Program-made: the position numbers and the translations under genes
Source of the DNA: Chloroflexota bacterium
GTDB taxonomy: Bacteria; Chloroflexota; Anaerolineae; J036; Brachytrichaceae
Length of the DNA: 53,561 nt
Assembly (NCBI GenBank): GCA_023488685.1
Contig: JAMDDR010000356.1
Coordinates: 1-53,561, forward strand
Reading direction: 5' to 3'
In this document: piece by piece, positions 1-8,899 of the stretch
Layout of the letters: each line of letters opens with the position of its first letter
Numbering within the stretch: the stretch's first letter is position 1
The notes under the pieces: generated by a model
The model's database searches: none
Told to the model about the DNA's origin: nothing
What the model saw: the letters and a program-made list of their open reading frames with translations, nothing else

Positions 1-744
1 GGGGGTCGCCGTATCATCATCCGCGCGTGCCTGGATACGCTTAAATGGGCGGACGAGTTGATTGTGTTTGACTCATACAGCACGGATGACACCGTCGCGA
101 TTGCGCAAGACGCCGGCGCACTCGTGAAGCAGCATCCATTCCAGAACTATGCACAGCAGCGCAATGCCGCGCTTTCCTCGGCTTCTGCCGAGTGGGTGTT
201 TTTCGTCGATGCTGACGAACGGTGTACAGATGAGTTGGCGCGAGAGATCCGCCAGGTTACGTGTAACGATGATCATCCGGTATGGTCGACTCCCCGCGAT
301 AACTATCTGTTCGGCAAGCTCACGCGGGGCGCAGGCTGGTATCCTGACTTTCAAGCGCGTCTGTTCAAGGTGGGACGCGCCAGCTTTAATCCGAATCGTG
401 ACGTGCATGAGGTGGCTGAATTTACCGGCACGATGGGGTATCTGCGCCATACGCTCATTCACTACAACTATGACAACATCGCGCAGTTCCATGAGAAGCA
501 GCGCCGTTACGCAGAATTGGATGCTGGGATTCTGTTCAAGCAGGGGGTGCGGCCGAAACTGCGCAACTTCCTGCTCCAACCATTGCGCGAATTCCGCCGT
601 CGCTTTATCACCCTCAAAGGGTACCAGGATGGCTTGCACGGCGCCCGCCTGAGTTGGCTGCTGGCCTACTACAATTTCGATATGTATCGCCGATTACGCC
701 GCATGTGGTCATCGCAGCAATTGCAGCAACACCAAAATGGGTGA
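1..744 (+). CDS. Family 2 glycosyltransferase (5' end outside window)
   Basis: The reading frame is open from base 1, so the gene begins upstream; probably only 10-15 N-terminal residues are missing. The visible protein starts in the first beta-alpha unit of a GT-A fold and has the nucleotide-sugar motif DSYSTDDT followed by the DxD-type motif VDADER. The C-terminal part, rich in Arg/Tyr (PLREFRRRF, YNFDMYRRLRRMW), matches the WaaE/KdtX-like branch of GT2, whose members add sugars to lipid-linked glycans at the inner face of the membrane. The acceptor cannot be told from sequence. It ends 49 bases before the convergent Amt-like gene. The family is clear; the substrate is unknown. Confidence 0.88.
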   Translation, partial: GGRRIIIRACLDTLKWADELIVFDSYSTDDTVAIAQDAGALVKQHPFQNYAQQRNAALSSASAEWVFFVDADERCTDELAREIRQVTCNDDHPVWSTPRDNYLFGKLTRGAGWYPDFQARLFKVGRASFNPNRDVHEVAEFTGTMGYLRHTLIHYNYDNIAQFHEKQRRYAELDAGILFKQGVRPKLRNFLLQPLREFRRRFITLKGYQDGLHGARLSWLLAYYNFDMYRRLRRMWSSQQLQQHQNG

Positions 745-793
745 GCGCGTTAGCTGGCACATGGTCGCGTGATCAGCATCAGAACGCTGCGCG

Positions 794-2539
794 TCAGGTG
801 AGCGGTTCGCCGTCATTCGCCGGCTGCTGGTTGTTGGGTGGCGTGGGGCGGATGATGATACGGCGACCCCCAATACGATTGGGGTAAGCGACATGGCGTG
901 CCTGGCTGGGCGGTTCAGGTATTTGTTTGCCGTTGCGCGCCCGACGCAGGCGATCCAGAAGACTTTCCCGGCGCGCCGGCTTGGTTTCTTTGACCTGGTC
1001 GGGTCTGTCTATCTCTGTTAGCCCCGTCCCGTTCTTTTCTGATGCCGCCGGTTCTACTTTATCATTCTGCCCAGTTGCATCACTGGAGGTCATGGCACTG
1101 ACCGGTGTGGCCACAGCCGATATGGCCGTGGTTTCGATCACTGATTGGGGTTGGAATTGGGTCAACTCAACCAACGGCAACCGTGGCGCCACAACCATTG
1201 GTGGCATCTCAGCCGCCGGAACAGATTCAGATGCCTCTTCGGTCGCAACTTCAAGTTCTTCCAACTCTGAGGCAGCCTGTGTTGTGCTGAGCCGGCGCAA
1301 GATCAAAGCAACTGGTGTGAAGATGGAGAATGAGAATAAGAGGACAACCACAGTCGCTACCACCTGGGCCGTCAGTTGACCAGGATCGGAAGGAATGCCG
1401 TCTGGTGCCAATATGCCAACAATCCCCAGATCTGCAACCCCTAAATAGCTGCCAGTGCCGATGCCGCCCCAGCCTGGAGCATATCCACCGTTTGCCAACA
1501 AGCCTGTGAGGGTTAAGCCCAGCATAGCCGGAAATAGAACGGTGCTGATGGCTGCCGCGTCATCAGGCCAGTGGAGTCGCTCGTTCACTAGATAAAGGCC
1601 CCAGCCGGCGATAAGCCCTAGCAACGCACCTAGCAGCGCCGTCGACCATGAGGGCAACAGCATGCTGCCGGATGAAAAGGCAATCAGCGCAGCGATGAAC
1701 GCGCGCGCTGCCAGAAGCACGTTCACGCGGCGTGAGACGAACGCACTATACGTCAGCGCAACGAGCGCAGCAAGACTTGTGGAGATCAGGAGATTGAGCA
1801 GTGTTGTGCCAGTCGCCGCTTCTGCAAACGCGCTATATAACGGATTGGCGAATACAAAGGCTACTGTTCCGATAAGAGCACAAAATGAACCACTGACGGC
1901 CCTAAAGGGGAATGTAGTCGGTGGGAGTGCGGGCACTTGTGATGGCTGCCTGCGCGGTTGTGTGATCAACCATGCCAAACCGGCTCCGCCAGCAACGAGT
2001 GCTGCGAACGACAAGCCGCCGAGGTCCACAGCGCCATGGCCCAGGTTGAGATTGGTCCCTGTTGCGCCTAGCCAGCCGCCGCCCCAGATCCAGAAACCGA
2101 CAATGGGAAATATCACGCCGCTCACGACGGCTGATGCAACGGCCTGCACGACAAGCCCGGTGCGTTGCGCCATCAGGCTGGTGACGAACAGCGCACACGT
2201 GATCACCATTGGCAAATAACTCGCGAACAGACTCAAAGCGGCTGGTGTGGTGATCTCATTCAGGAAGAATCCCCGTAAGCCGATCAGGCCCCAACTCTGG
2301 TCGTCGACAGGCAAGGTGAAGTAGGTGACGAATTGCCCTAACTCGGGCAAGTTGGTGACAGCACCTATGCCGCCGAACATGAACCCGAACCCAATAGCGG
2401 CGTAGAGCAACGTGGATACAGTAAACGCCACCATCCCGCTGGCGGCAACCCGTCCTTCACGCGCTCGTGGCGAGGCTGCCGATAGCACCAGCCATACGCC
2501 CAGGGGTAACAATAACGCCGTTAGCCTTGTGACCCACAT
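794..2539 (-). CDS. Amt/Rh-like membrane protein lacking the pore histidines
   Basis: A 581-residue protein with about ten hydrophobic segments over residues 1-415 and a Pro/Ala/Glu-rich, then basic, cytoplasmic tail of about 165 residues. Amt landmarks are visible: GFGFMFGG (about 51-58), FWIWGGGWLG (about 149-158), GHGAVDLGG (167-175) and DDAAA with LTGLLA (326-349). At the two positions that carry the twin pore histidines of true ammonium channels I read Asp172 and Leu335. The first helix is also degenerate. It is therefore unlikely to conduct ammonium by the known mechanism and could be a sensor-like or repurposed homologue. No glnB/glnK gene is adjacent. It is transcribed away from rsfS. 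The family is seen by motif; the function is open. Confidence 0.7.
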   Translation of the reverse strand: MWVTRLTALLLPLGVWLVLSAASPRAREGRVAASGMVAFTVSTLLYAAIGFGFMFGGIGAVTNLPELGQFVTYFTLPVDDQSWGLIGLRGFFLNEITTPAALSLFASYLPMVITCALFVTSLMAQRTGLVVQAVASAVVSGVIFPIVGFWIWGGGWLGATGTNLNLGHGAVDLGGLSFAALVAGGAGLAWLITQPRRQPSQVPALPPTTFPFRAVSGSFCALIGTVAFVFANPLYSAFAEAATGTTLLNLLISTSLAALVALTYSAFVSRRVNVLLAARAFIAALIAFSSGSMLLPSWSTALLGALLGLIAGWGLYLVNERLHWPDDAAAISTVLFPAMLGLTLTGLLANGGYAPGWGGIGTGSYLGVADLGIVGILAPDGIPSDPGQLTAQVVATVVVLLFSFSIFTPVALILRRLSTTQAASELEELEVATEEASESVPAAEMPPMVVAPRLPLVELTQFQPQSVIETTAISAVATPVSAMTSSDATGQNDKVEPAASEKNGTGLTEIDRPDQVKETKPARRESLLDRLRRARNGKQIPEPPSQARHVAYPNRIGGRRIIIRPTPPNNQQPANDGEPLT

Positions 2540-2552
2540 GTTAGGCCAAGTA

Positions 2553-2558
2553 TATAAT
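2553..2558 (+). promoter_or_regulatory. Possible -10 box upstream of rsfS
   Basis: A consensus TATAAT lies about 95 bases before the proposed rsfS start. No good -35 hexamer is found at 16-18 bases upstream, so this is only a candidate. It lies between the divergent amt-like and rsfS genes. Confidence 0.25.
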
Positions 2559-2608
2559 GAAATCTCTCTCCCAAATGATGCCGTCGGCTAATTCTGGGAA
2601 TGGTGAGT

Positions 2609-2622
2609 GAATAACGTTATTC
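2609..2622. promoter_or_regulatory. Perfect 14-bp palindrome, candidate operator
   Basis: GAATAACGTTATTC is a perfect palindrome in the 113-bp region between the divergent amt-like gene and rsfS. It is of the size and symmetry of a dimeric repressor site. No regulator gene is next to it. Its role is inferred only from symmetry and position. Confidence 0.35.
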
Positions 2623-2652
2623 GTTTTGTGACAAGTCGATAAGGAGTAGACC

Positions 2653-3063
2653 ATAGATACGGTAACCAAACCAGTACGCGCTCGCAGCGCAAAAACGAAA
2701 ACAGCACCGGCAGAGTTGGATGCATTGACCCTGGCGCGGATAGCCGTTGCGGCGGCTGCCGACAAGAAAGGTGAGAATACTGTTCTCATCGACTTACGCA
2801 AACTGTCTTCGGTTGCCGACTACTTTGTTATTTGCTCAGGCACAGTCGATCGGCAGTTGGAGGCCATTGCCGACAATATCGTCGCCGTTATCAAGCAAAA
2901 CCACCACATTTCGCCACGACACGTTGAGGGTAGTGGCGAGACTGGCTGGATCCTCGTCGATTACATTGACGTGGTCATCCATATTTTCACGCCCACGTTG
3001 CGGGCCTATTACAATCTGGAATCACTGTGGGCGAACGCGCCAGTATTGCTAAGAATGCAATGA
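2653..3063 (+). CDS. rsfS: Ribosomal silencing factor RsfS
   Basis: RsfS binds ribosomal protein L14 and blocks subunit joining when nutrients are short. The core ADKKGENTVLIDLRKLSS, DYFVICSG and GWILVDYIDVVIHIF is typical of the family. The start is odd. The only canonical in-frame start after the upstream stop is TTG at 2716, which has no ribosome binding site. A good AAGGAG at 2641-2646 sits six bases before an in-frame ATA at 2653. Starting there adds 21 basic, Thr/Lys-rich residues, giving 136 in all. I prefer the ATA start or a local ATG-to-ATA change. The gene ends two bases from the convergent rodA stop. Confidence 0.93.
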   Translation: MDTVTKPVRARSAKTKTAPAELDALTLARIAVAAAADKKGENTVLIDLRKLSSVADYFVICSGTVDRQLEAIADNIVAVIKQNHHISPRHVEGSGETGWILVDYIDVVIHIFTPTLRAYYNLESLWANAPVLLRMQ

Positions 3064-3065
3064 GT

Positions 3066-4166
3066 TTAGAACTCCAGCTTTTTGTAGCGCATTGCCACGC
3101 TCTCGATGATGCCAATGGATGTCATCGCTGCGAGCAGGTTGCTTCGTCCGTAACTAACGAACGGCAACACCACGCCGGTGACCGGCATGAGGCCGACCTG
3201 CATCCCCAGGTTGATATAGGTCTGTAAGAAGAGCACGGCAGCGACACTGACGCATAGTAGTCGACCGAATGTATCGTGGGCGATCCATGCCGCGCGCAAG
3301 ACGCGGAAAATAATGAACATCAGTAGCCCGATAAAGACCAGCGACCCGACCAGCCCAAGTTCTTCACCGATGACGGAGAAGATGAAGTCGGTGTGGCGCA
3401 CAGGCAGATACCGTAACTGGCTTTGCTGTCCCTGGGCGAAGCCCTGGCCCAGCCAGCCGCCGGAACCTAATGCAATGAGCGCCTGATCGGACTGGAACGT
3501 TTCTCCCGCCTCGACGTTGATCCCCAAAAGTTGCTCAAATCGGTTGATCTGATAGGTCTCGATCAAACCCAATTGGATCACCAGGAATACCATTGCCAGG
3601 CCGGCGATGAGCATAACAACGACGTGTTGGCGTTCCAGGCCGCCCACGAAAATGATGGCGAGCCACATAAATAAGATGATTACAGCGCTACTCAGGTTGG
3701 GTTGGCGCATGATCAGGTAGACACATGGCAATACAAGAAACAGAGATAGCGCCGCCGTTTCCAGGTAGGGACGTTTACCTTGCCGATCAGCCACAAATTT
3801 CGCCAGCACAATGCCCAGTAACAATTTGGCAAGCTCGGCAGGTTGGACGTCAAATCCACCAAACTCGAACCAACGCTGCGCGCCGAATCGTCTTGCGCCA
3901 ATGAGCAAGACGGCAACGAGCGAGATGATGATGACGGCGTAGATGGCAATCGCGAGGTTTTTCAACAACGTGTAGTCGAGCAAGCCGATGATGAGGATCA
4001 GAATGATGCCGGCGAGGGCTGTTATCGCTTGGTCAGTAGGGGTGCGTTCGATCTCGGGGTCGCCGCGCGATGCACTGTACACCATCGCCGTGCCGGCGAC
4101 AAGAAGCAGGAGCAAGCCAATCAGCAGCAGATAATCAAAGTGCCGCCATAAACGTTTCGTGGACAT
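3066..4166 (-). CDS. rodA: RodA/FtsW-family SEDS glycosyltransferase
   Basis: A 366-residue polytopic protein of the SEDS family, the lipid II polymerase that works with PBP2 in lateral wall growth. About ten membrane helices are visible, with the family motif QPAELAKL in place of the common QPSEL, and the segment HTDFIFSVIGEELGLVGS. It is the last gene of the mreB-to-rodA block, 49 bases after minE, in the same cluster as its expected partner PBP2. That supports RodA rather than FtsW. The length is normal for the family. Confidence 0.93.
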   Translation of the reverse strand: MSTKRLWRHFDYLLLIGLLLLLVAGTAMVYSASRGDPEIERTPTDQAITALAGIILILIIGLLDYTLLKNLAIAIYAVIIISLVAVLLIGARRFGAQRWFEFGGFDVQPAELAKLLLGIVLAKFVADRQGKRPYLETAALSLFLVLPCVYLIMRQPNLSSAVIILFMWLAIIFVGGLERQHVVVMLIAGLAMVFLVIQLGLIETYQINRFEQLLGINVEAGETFQSDQALIALGSGGWLGQGFAQGQQSQLRYLPVRHTDFIFSVIGEELGLVGSLVFIGLLMFIIFRVLRAAWIAHDTFGRLLCVSVAAVLFLQTYINLGMQVGLMPVTGVVLPFVSYGRSNLLAAMTSIGIIESVAMRYKKLEF

Positions 4167-4215
4167 CTATCTTATCAAACCAATCAAACCAAACAGGCCG
4201 AAACATCATGTGATG

Positions 4216-4500
4216 CTACAGCTTTCGCTTGGCTGAGTCCGGCTTGTTTCGTCTCTCCTCAGCCAGCAACGGGATATCGACCAACAGGCGGTTCTCCTGG
4301 CCAGCGCTGTCGATACTGACACTGACGCTGGCGCGGTCGATAGGCACTCTGCGCGAGATCACGGCAATGATGTCGTCTTTGATCATGTCCAGCATACCTG
4401 GGGGGATCTCAGCGCGGTCGTGGATCAGCACGAAGCGCAGCCTTTGCTTGGCCGTGTCAACACTGTTGCGTTTGTTGAGCAACTGCTTGAACGTGTTCAT
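4216..4500 (-). CDS. minE: Cell division topological specificity factor MinE
   Basis: A 94-residue MinE. The N-terminal anti-MinCD helix segment TAKQRLRFVLIHDR, the PPGMLDMIKDDII stretch and a beta-rich dimerisation half ending in a charged tail are all present. MinE stimulates the MinD ATPase and keeps the MinCD inhibitor away from midcell. Its ATG overlaps the minD stop by four bases, so the two are likely translationally coupled. Confidence 0.94.
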   Translation of the reverse strand: MNTFKQLLNKRNSVDTAKQRLRFVLIHDRAEIPPGMLDMIKDDIIAVISRRVPIDRASVSVSIDSAGQENRLLVDIPLLAEERRNKPDSAKRKL

Positions 4501-5285
4501 CCTCTTCCGAATAATCTCTGGAACAACGACGTGTTGGACTGCTGGACCTGCAGCGGCACGTCTTCGCCGATCAGACGCCGTGCAATATGATGGAATGCCG
4601 ACGCTGCTGGGCCTTTACCGTTTAACGCGACGGGCTGGCCTCTGTTCGTGGACATCAGGATCATCTCATCTTCCGGGACAACCCCGATCACATCCGTCGA
4701 GAGCACCTCGACGATATCCTCCATTGACAGCATTTCTTGTTTCTTCACGCGTGCCGTTACCAGACGATTGATGATCAACTGGGCGGGACCTTTCTCCTGT
4801 GACTCCACCAGACCGATCACACGGTCGGCGTCGCGCACGGAGGATACCTCTGGGTTGGTAACGATAAGCACCTTATCTGCAGGTGCAAGGCAGGTATGAA
4901 AGCCTTGCTCTATTCCGGCGGGGGAGTCGATGACGATGTAGTCGAATTCTTTGCGTAACTCGTCACACAGTTGCACCATTTGCGCCGTGCTGATCGCCGA
5001 TTTGTCACGTGTTTGCGCAGTAGGCAACAGATAAAGTTCGGGGGCTCGTTTGTCTCGTATCAGCGCCTGCCGTAGACGGCAGCGTCCTTCGATGAAATCA
5101 ACCGAATCGTAAACAATTCGGTTTTCCAACCCCATGACGATATCCAGGTTGCGTAACCCGATATCGCCATCGACCACAGCTACTTTCTTCTGCAATACTG
5201 CCAGTGCACAGCCAACATTAGCCGTGCACGTCGTCTTGCCCACGCCGCCCTTGCCAGAGGTGATTGTTACAACAACCGCTTGCAT
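4497..5285 (-). CDS. minD: Septum site-determining ATPase MinD
   Basis: A 262-residue ParA/MinD ATPase. The deviant Walker A motif SGKGGVGKTT is near residues 9-18, and VVDGDIGLRNLDIVMG and DYIVIDSPAGIEQGF follow. The C-terminal amphipathic membrane-targeting helix LFQRLFGRG is intact. MinD recruits MinC to the membrane and oscillates with MinE. It overlaps minE by four bases and lies 125 bases after minC; that spacer shows no clear promoter. Confidence 0.96.
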   Translation of the reverse strand: MQAVVVTITSGKGGVGKTTCTANVGCALAVLQKKVAVVDGDIGLRNLDIVMGLENRIVYDSVDFIEGRCRLRQALIRDKRAPELYLLPTAQTRDKSAISTAQMVQLCDELRKEFDYIVIDSPAGIEQGFHTCLAPADKVLIVTNPEVSSVRDADRVIGLVESQEKGPAQLIINRLVTARVKKQEMLSMEDIVEVLSTDVIGVVPEDEMILMSTNRGQPVALNGKGPAASAFHHIARRLIGEDVPLQVQQSNTSLFQRLFGRG

Positions 5286-5410
5286 CCAGTCTCTATTCCA
5301 CGCTTGGGCGAGTCATCGACCCGCCTGATGATTATGATACTGCCCAGGCTGATCACAAGACACTCTACATATCCCCGCTGGGAAGGGAAGGGTCCTCTGT
5401 CACACAGCCA

Positions 5411-6127
5411 TTATTTCTCCTGCCAGGCGACGATGTTTATTTCTTCCTGTTCGAGCCGAGCCATCTCAGGTTTGCGCGACCGACTGCGCCTGTGGCCGTC
5501 CGATAACCGGCCGTTCACCGAACCGCGCGCCGCGTCGGCGATCTTTATCAGACTGGGCGTTAGCTCCAGTGCGCAAATCATTGCGCCGGAATCACCAAGT
5601 GCTCCTGCGTGTGCGACTCCCTGAAGCTTACCCCATACGATAATATCACCACCTGCAATAAGCTGGGCGCCTGGATTGACATCCCCAATGACGACGATAT
5701 GCCCAGGGTGTCGTAACACCTGACCGGAGCGTACACGCCGCCGGACGAGCAGGCCATCGGTTCCCTCCGTAATCGCATTTCCACCAGCCGTTCCATCCTG
5801 CTCGTGTTCTTCACCCTCGCCAGCGAATTGCGTTGGCGGGCCACTGAGTGTATCAGAAAATCCCAGTTTATGCGCGGTCTCGTTGGTGCTTTCATTTTGC
5901 GAAAGCACCGCCCAAAGTGTAACATCGTATTGCTGCAGGAGTGTTTGCGCGCGTTGTAGTTCGTCGGCTGTTAATAACAGAGTCTTAACATCGAGAGCAA
6001 TCTGCCCGCCTTTGAAAAAGTGTGAATTGGCGTTCAGCTTACTCTCAAGTTCGCGTAACTGTGACAACCACGGCGACTCATCGAACACCACCAGTAAGCC
6101 CTGGCGCAAGCCTTTAATGGAAATCAT
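5411..6127 (-). CDS. minC: Septum inhibitor MinC
   Basis: A 238-residue protein with the MinC two-domain layout. The N-terminal domain (residues 1-85) contains HFFKGGQIALDVK. An acidic, Gly-rich linker of about 35 residues follows. The C-terminal beta-helix has VRSGQVLRHPGHIVVIGDVNPGA and the MinD-binding GGDIIVWGKLQG. MinC inhibits FtsZ assembly away from midcell. The final Arg-rich tail (GHRRSRSRKPE) is longer than usual. It lies between PBP2 and minD on the same strand. Confidence 0.94.
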   Translation of the reverse strand: MISIKGLRQGLLVVFDESPWLSQLRELESKLNANSHFFKGGQIALDVKTLLLTADELQRAQTLLQQYDVTLWAVLSQNESTNETAHKLGFSDTLSGPPTQFAGEGEEHEQDGTAGGNAITEGTDGLLVRRRVRSGQVLRHPGHIVVIGDVNPGAQLIAGGDIIVWGKLQGVAHAGALGDSGAMICALELTPSLIKIADAARGSVNGRLSDGHRRSRSRKPEMARLEQEEINIVAWQEK

Positions 6128-6218
6128 ACGATTTTCAGTCTCTGACTGCGGGTGCCCAATTTTGTCATGAATCGGTCATTTACGTCTTATCTCTTTAGTC
6201 CAGAATCATAATCCTGTA

Positions 6219-8231
6219 TCACTCGGATGTGCCACGTGTCGTTTCCACCTGTTTCGGATGCTCCAACGGAACGTTGAAGTAATTCGCGAGGATGCGTTGT
6301 GCGACGGGTGCCGCGACGCCCGACCCCTGGCCCCCATTCCAGATGTAGACGGCCAGGGCTATCTGTGGGTTCTCATAGGGTGCATATGCCAGGAACCATG
6401 CGTGTGTGGGCAGGTATTCCATGCCGTTATAGCACACGCCAGTTTTCACCGCTTCGAAATCACAAAACTCGGCTGTACCTGTCTTACCGGCATAATTAAA
6501 GCCAGGAATCTTGGATTCCACGCCCGTGCCCTGGTCAACCACATCAAAGAGAGACTGCTGAATCAGGCGCAGTGTTGCATCTGAAATGGGAAGTTTGCGA
6601 ACGACCTTGGGTTGGAACGGTTGAATCACTTTGCCTTGATTATCGACCACCTCGCGAATAAGTTGTGGTTGGAGCAACGTGCCACCGTTTGCGATGGTTG
6701 CCATCACATTGGCCATCTCCAGTGGCGTTGCGCCGAGGTAGCCCTGCCCAATGGCAAAGTTGTAGCTGTCACCAGTCGTCCACACCTCGCCATAGGTATT
6801 GCGTTTCCATAGGGGTGTGGGGGCGAAGCCGTTGCCGCCGCCAATCTCCAGCTTGTTTGTCTCTGAGATACCAAAGGTTTGCGCCCACTGTGCCAGCTTC
6901 TCAGGACCCATTCCGTCGATTCCCTCTTGCGCGTACCCGCCCACGGCTTTATAAAAAAAGGTGTCGCACGAATTGCGAATGGCGTCGCGGATGCGTTGTG
7001 CCCCATGCCCACCACCGGTGGAAAGATTGATCCAGCAATAGAACTGCTGTCCCTTGTTGGGGTTGTCAGGGTCGTACAGGTCGGGAATACGGAACGTGCC
7101 TGGATCGTTTATGACCGTATTTTCATCCACCGCGTGTTCTTCTAATAGCGCTGCTGACGTCACGATCTTGAAGGTCGAGCCCGGAGGCACGTTATCGGAG
7201 GTGGCGTGATTGATCAGCGGCCGTTGAATGTTGTCTTGTAGCGCCTCATACTCCTTCTGTGTGATGCCGCGCGCGAACATGTTGTTATCGTAACCGGGCA
7301 CGGTCACCATTCCCAGTACTTCACCAGTATTGGGATTGAGCGCAACGACCGCGCCACGAGGAGAGTTGCGCAATTGCATGATGGGCAAGAGTGCGTCGGA
7401 GATGATCTGTTGGAGCCGTAGATCGATGGTCAACCGCACGCCGTTGCCTTCCTGGGGTGGAATTGGATCGCCTACTGTTCCCAGCTCTTCGCCGGAGGCG
7501 TCGACTAGTACGGTTTCTTCACCCTTGATCCCGCGGACAGCTTCTTCCACCGAATATTCAATGCCAGCCAAACCGACACGGTCATTGGATTCGTAGAACT
7601 TTTTGTCGTACTCATCCTTTGTCTCCTCAGGAATCTTGCCCGTGAATCCAATGATGTTGCCGAACAGTTCCTTGTAAGGATAGGCACGTGATCCCACCGA
7701 TTCCACCACCACGCCTGGCATTTCAAGGGATTGTTCCTGGATGGTCAGCGCGATATCGCGCGGCACGTTCTCGGCGACGACCACGGAGTCGTAGGGACGA
7801 ATGGAGGCGTTGTACACCTTCGTGTATATATCCCCTGCAGTGACGCCGGGCTGGTTGATCATCTGGGCGAGCTGGTTATAGATGGTCATGCGCTGCATGC
7901 GCTGTTCGATGGAATTGTCGCTGCGTGGTTGCTTGATGGGTATGATGGCGATCTGGAAAGCAGGGGCATTGCGTACCAGTGGGACACCATTACGATCGTA
8001 GATGAGGCCGCGGCTGGCAGAGATTTTGTGCGTTACTTCGCTATTTTCGCGCGCTTCCGTGACAAAGTCTTCTTTGAAGTTTATCTGTAAGTCATAAAGG
8101 CGAACGACCAGGAGGCCGAAGGCGATCAGCATGCCTATGCCCATCAGGAGCAGCCTGGCGCGCCCACCCTGATTATCGGGGGGAGGCGTCAGACTTGTGC
8201 GCCGTTTGATAGGTATATTTTCGACAATCAT
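6219..8231 (-). CDS. mrdA: Class B penicillin-binding protein 2
   Basis: A 670-residue transpeptidase with one N-terminal membrane anchor (about residues 28-48), a dimerisation/pedestal domain and a C-terminal transpeptidase domain. Catalytic motifs are STFK (nucleophile Ser), SCD and KTGTAEF. The SCD form of the SxN motif is usual for PBP2. The enzyme cross-links peptidoglycan during elongation with RodA. It lies 37 bases after mreD and 91 bases before minC, tying the wall-elongation and Min genes into one block. Confidence 0.95.
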   Translation of the reverse strand: MIVENIPIKRRTSLTPPPDNQGGRARLLLMGIGMLIAFGLLVVRLYDLQINFKEDFVTEARENSEVTHKISASRGLIYDRNGVPLVRNAPAFQIAIIPIKQPRSDNSIEQRMQRMTIYNQLAQMINQPGVTAGDIYTKVYNASIRPYDSVVVAENVPRDIALTIQEQSLEMPGVVVESVGSRAYPYKELFGNIIGFTGKIPEETKDEYDKKFYESNDRVGLAGIEYSVEEAVRGIKGEETVLVDASGEELGTVGDPIPPQEGNGVRLTIDLRLQQIISDALLPIMQLRNSPRGAVVALNPNTGEVLGMVTVPGYDNNMFARGITQKEYEALQDNIQRPLINHATSDNVPPGSTFKIVTSAALLEEHAVDENTVINDPGTFRIPDLYDPDNPNKGQQFYCWINLSTGGGHGAQRIRDAIRNSCDTFFYKAVGGYAQEGIDGMGPEKLAQWAQTFGISETNKLEIGGGNGFAPTPLWKRNTYGEVWTTGDSYNFAIGQGYLGATPLEMANVMATIANGGTLLQPQLIREVVDNQGKVIQPFQPKVVRKLPISDATLRLIQQSLFDVVDQGTGVESKIPGFNYAGKTGTAEFCDFEAVKTGVCYNGMEYLPTHAWFLAYAPYENPQIALAVYIWNGGQGSGVAAPVAQRILANYFNVPLEHPKQVETTRGTSE

Positions 8232-8268
8232 GGTTCAGGTGGCTGCGTTCAAACGAGTTGCTGCTGGG

Positions 8269-8784
8269 CTACTGATTACCCGCTCCTGATACGATTTGCT
8301 GCTGGCGTATCTGTTCCTGCACGCGATTCAGAATCACATAAATGGGGATTGCCAGTACGGGGTTCAGCAGCAGCAATGGCAGGATCACTGTGGTGGTGGC
8401 GTAACTAATGTCCACCGTCCGGCCACTGATCGATAGGCCAATCAACGTAATGCCATGTGCGATGGCAGTTACAACGGCCACCCATGTCGTACTGCGGAAC
8501 AAGCGCGACGGAATGGGAGCGCGGTCCAGCAGTGTGGCAACGGTATTGCCCATCAATAGACTCAAGCTGGTAAGCCCGAGCGGCACACTGGACATCAGAT
8601 CCAGCAACAAGCCGCCCGCCAGTGCCCAGGCGAAGCCATCGCTGCCGCGTAAAGAAGCCCACACGGCTGATACGATGAGTATGAGATTGGGTTTGATGCT
8701 GCTGCCCAGTGCCGCTGGCAGTAGACTGGATTCGACAACAGCTAGTGTCAGCAAAACAACCCCGGAGAGAATGTACCAGCGCAT
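8269..8784 (-). CDS. mreD: Rod shape-determining membrane protein MreD
   Basis: A 171-residue, highly hydrophobic protein with about five membrane helices. It contains the typical N-terminal SIKPNLILIVSAVWASLRG and the motif WALAGGLLLDLMSSVPLGL. MreD is a scaffold of the elongasome at the inner membrane. It sits between mreC and PBP2, as is common, which supports the call beyond the weak sequence conservation of the family. It follows mreC by 115 bases. Confidence 0.92.
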   Translation of the reverse strand: MRWYILSGVVLLTLAVVESSLLPAALGSSIKPNLILIVSAVWASLRGSDGFAWALAGGLLLDLMSSVPLGLTSLSLLMGNTVATLLDRAPIPSRLFRSTTWVAVVTAIAHGITLIGLSISGRTVDISYATTTVILPLLLLNPVLAIPIYVILNRVQEQIRQQQIVSGAGNQ

Positions 8785-8899
8785 AGAAACTTGATCGCCT
8801 GTTTGGTCGGTTAAGCCGTTGTACCATGGCGACCAGATTGGTGCGCCAGGATGAGTCTATGCAAGCGATTCACCACTTAGCCGATCGCATACCATTGTA

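Noticed and set aside
6128..6218. Promoter or riboswitch between PBP2 and minC
   Set aside because: The 91 bases show no hexamer pair, hairpin or aptamer-like structure I could support.
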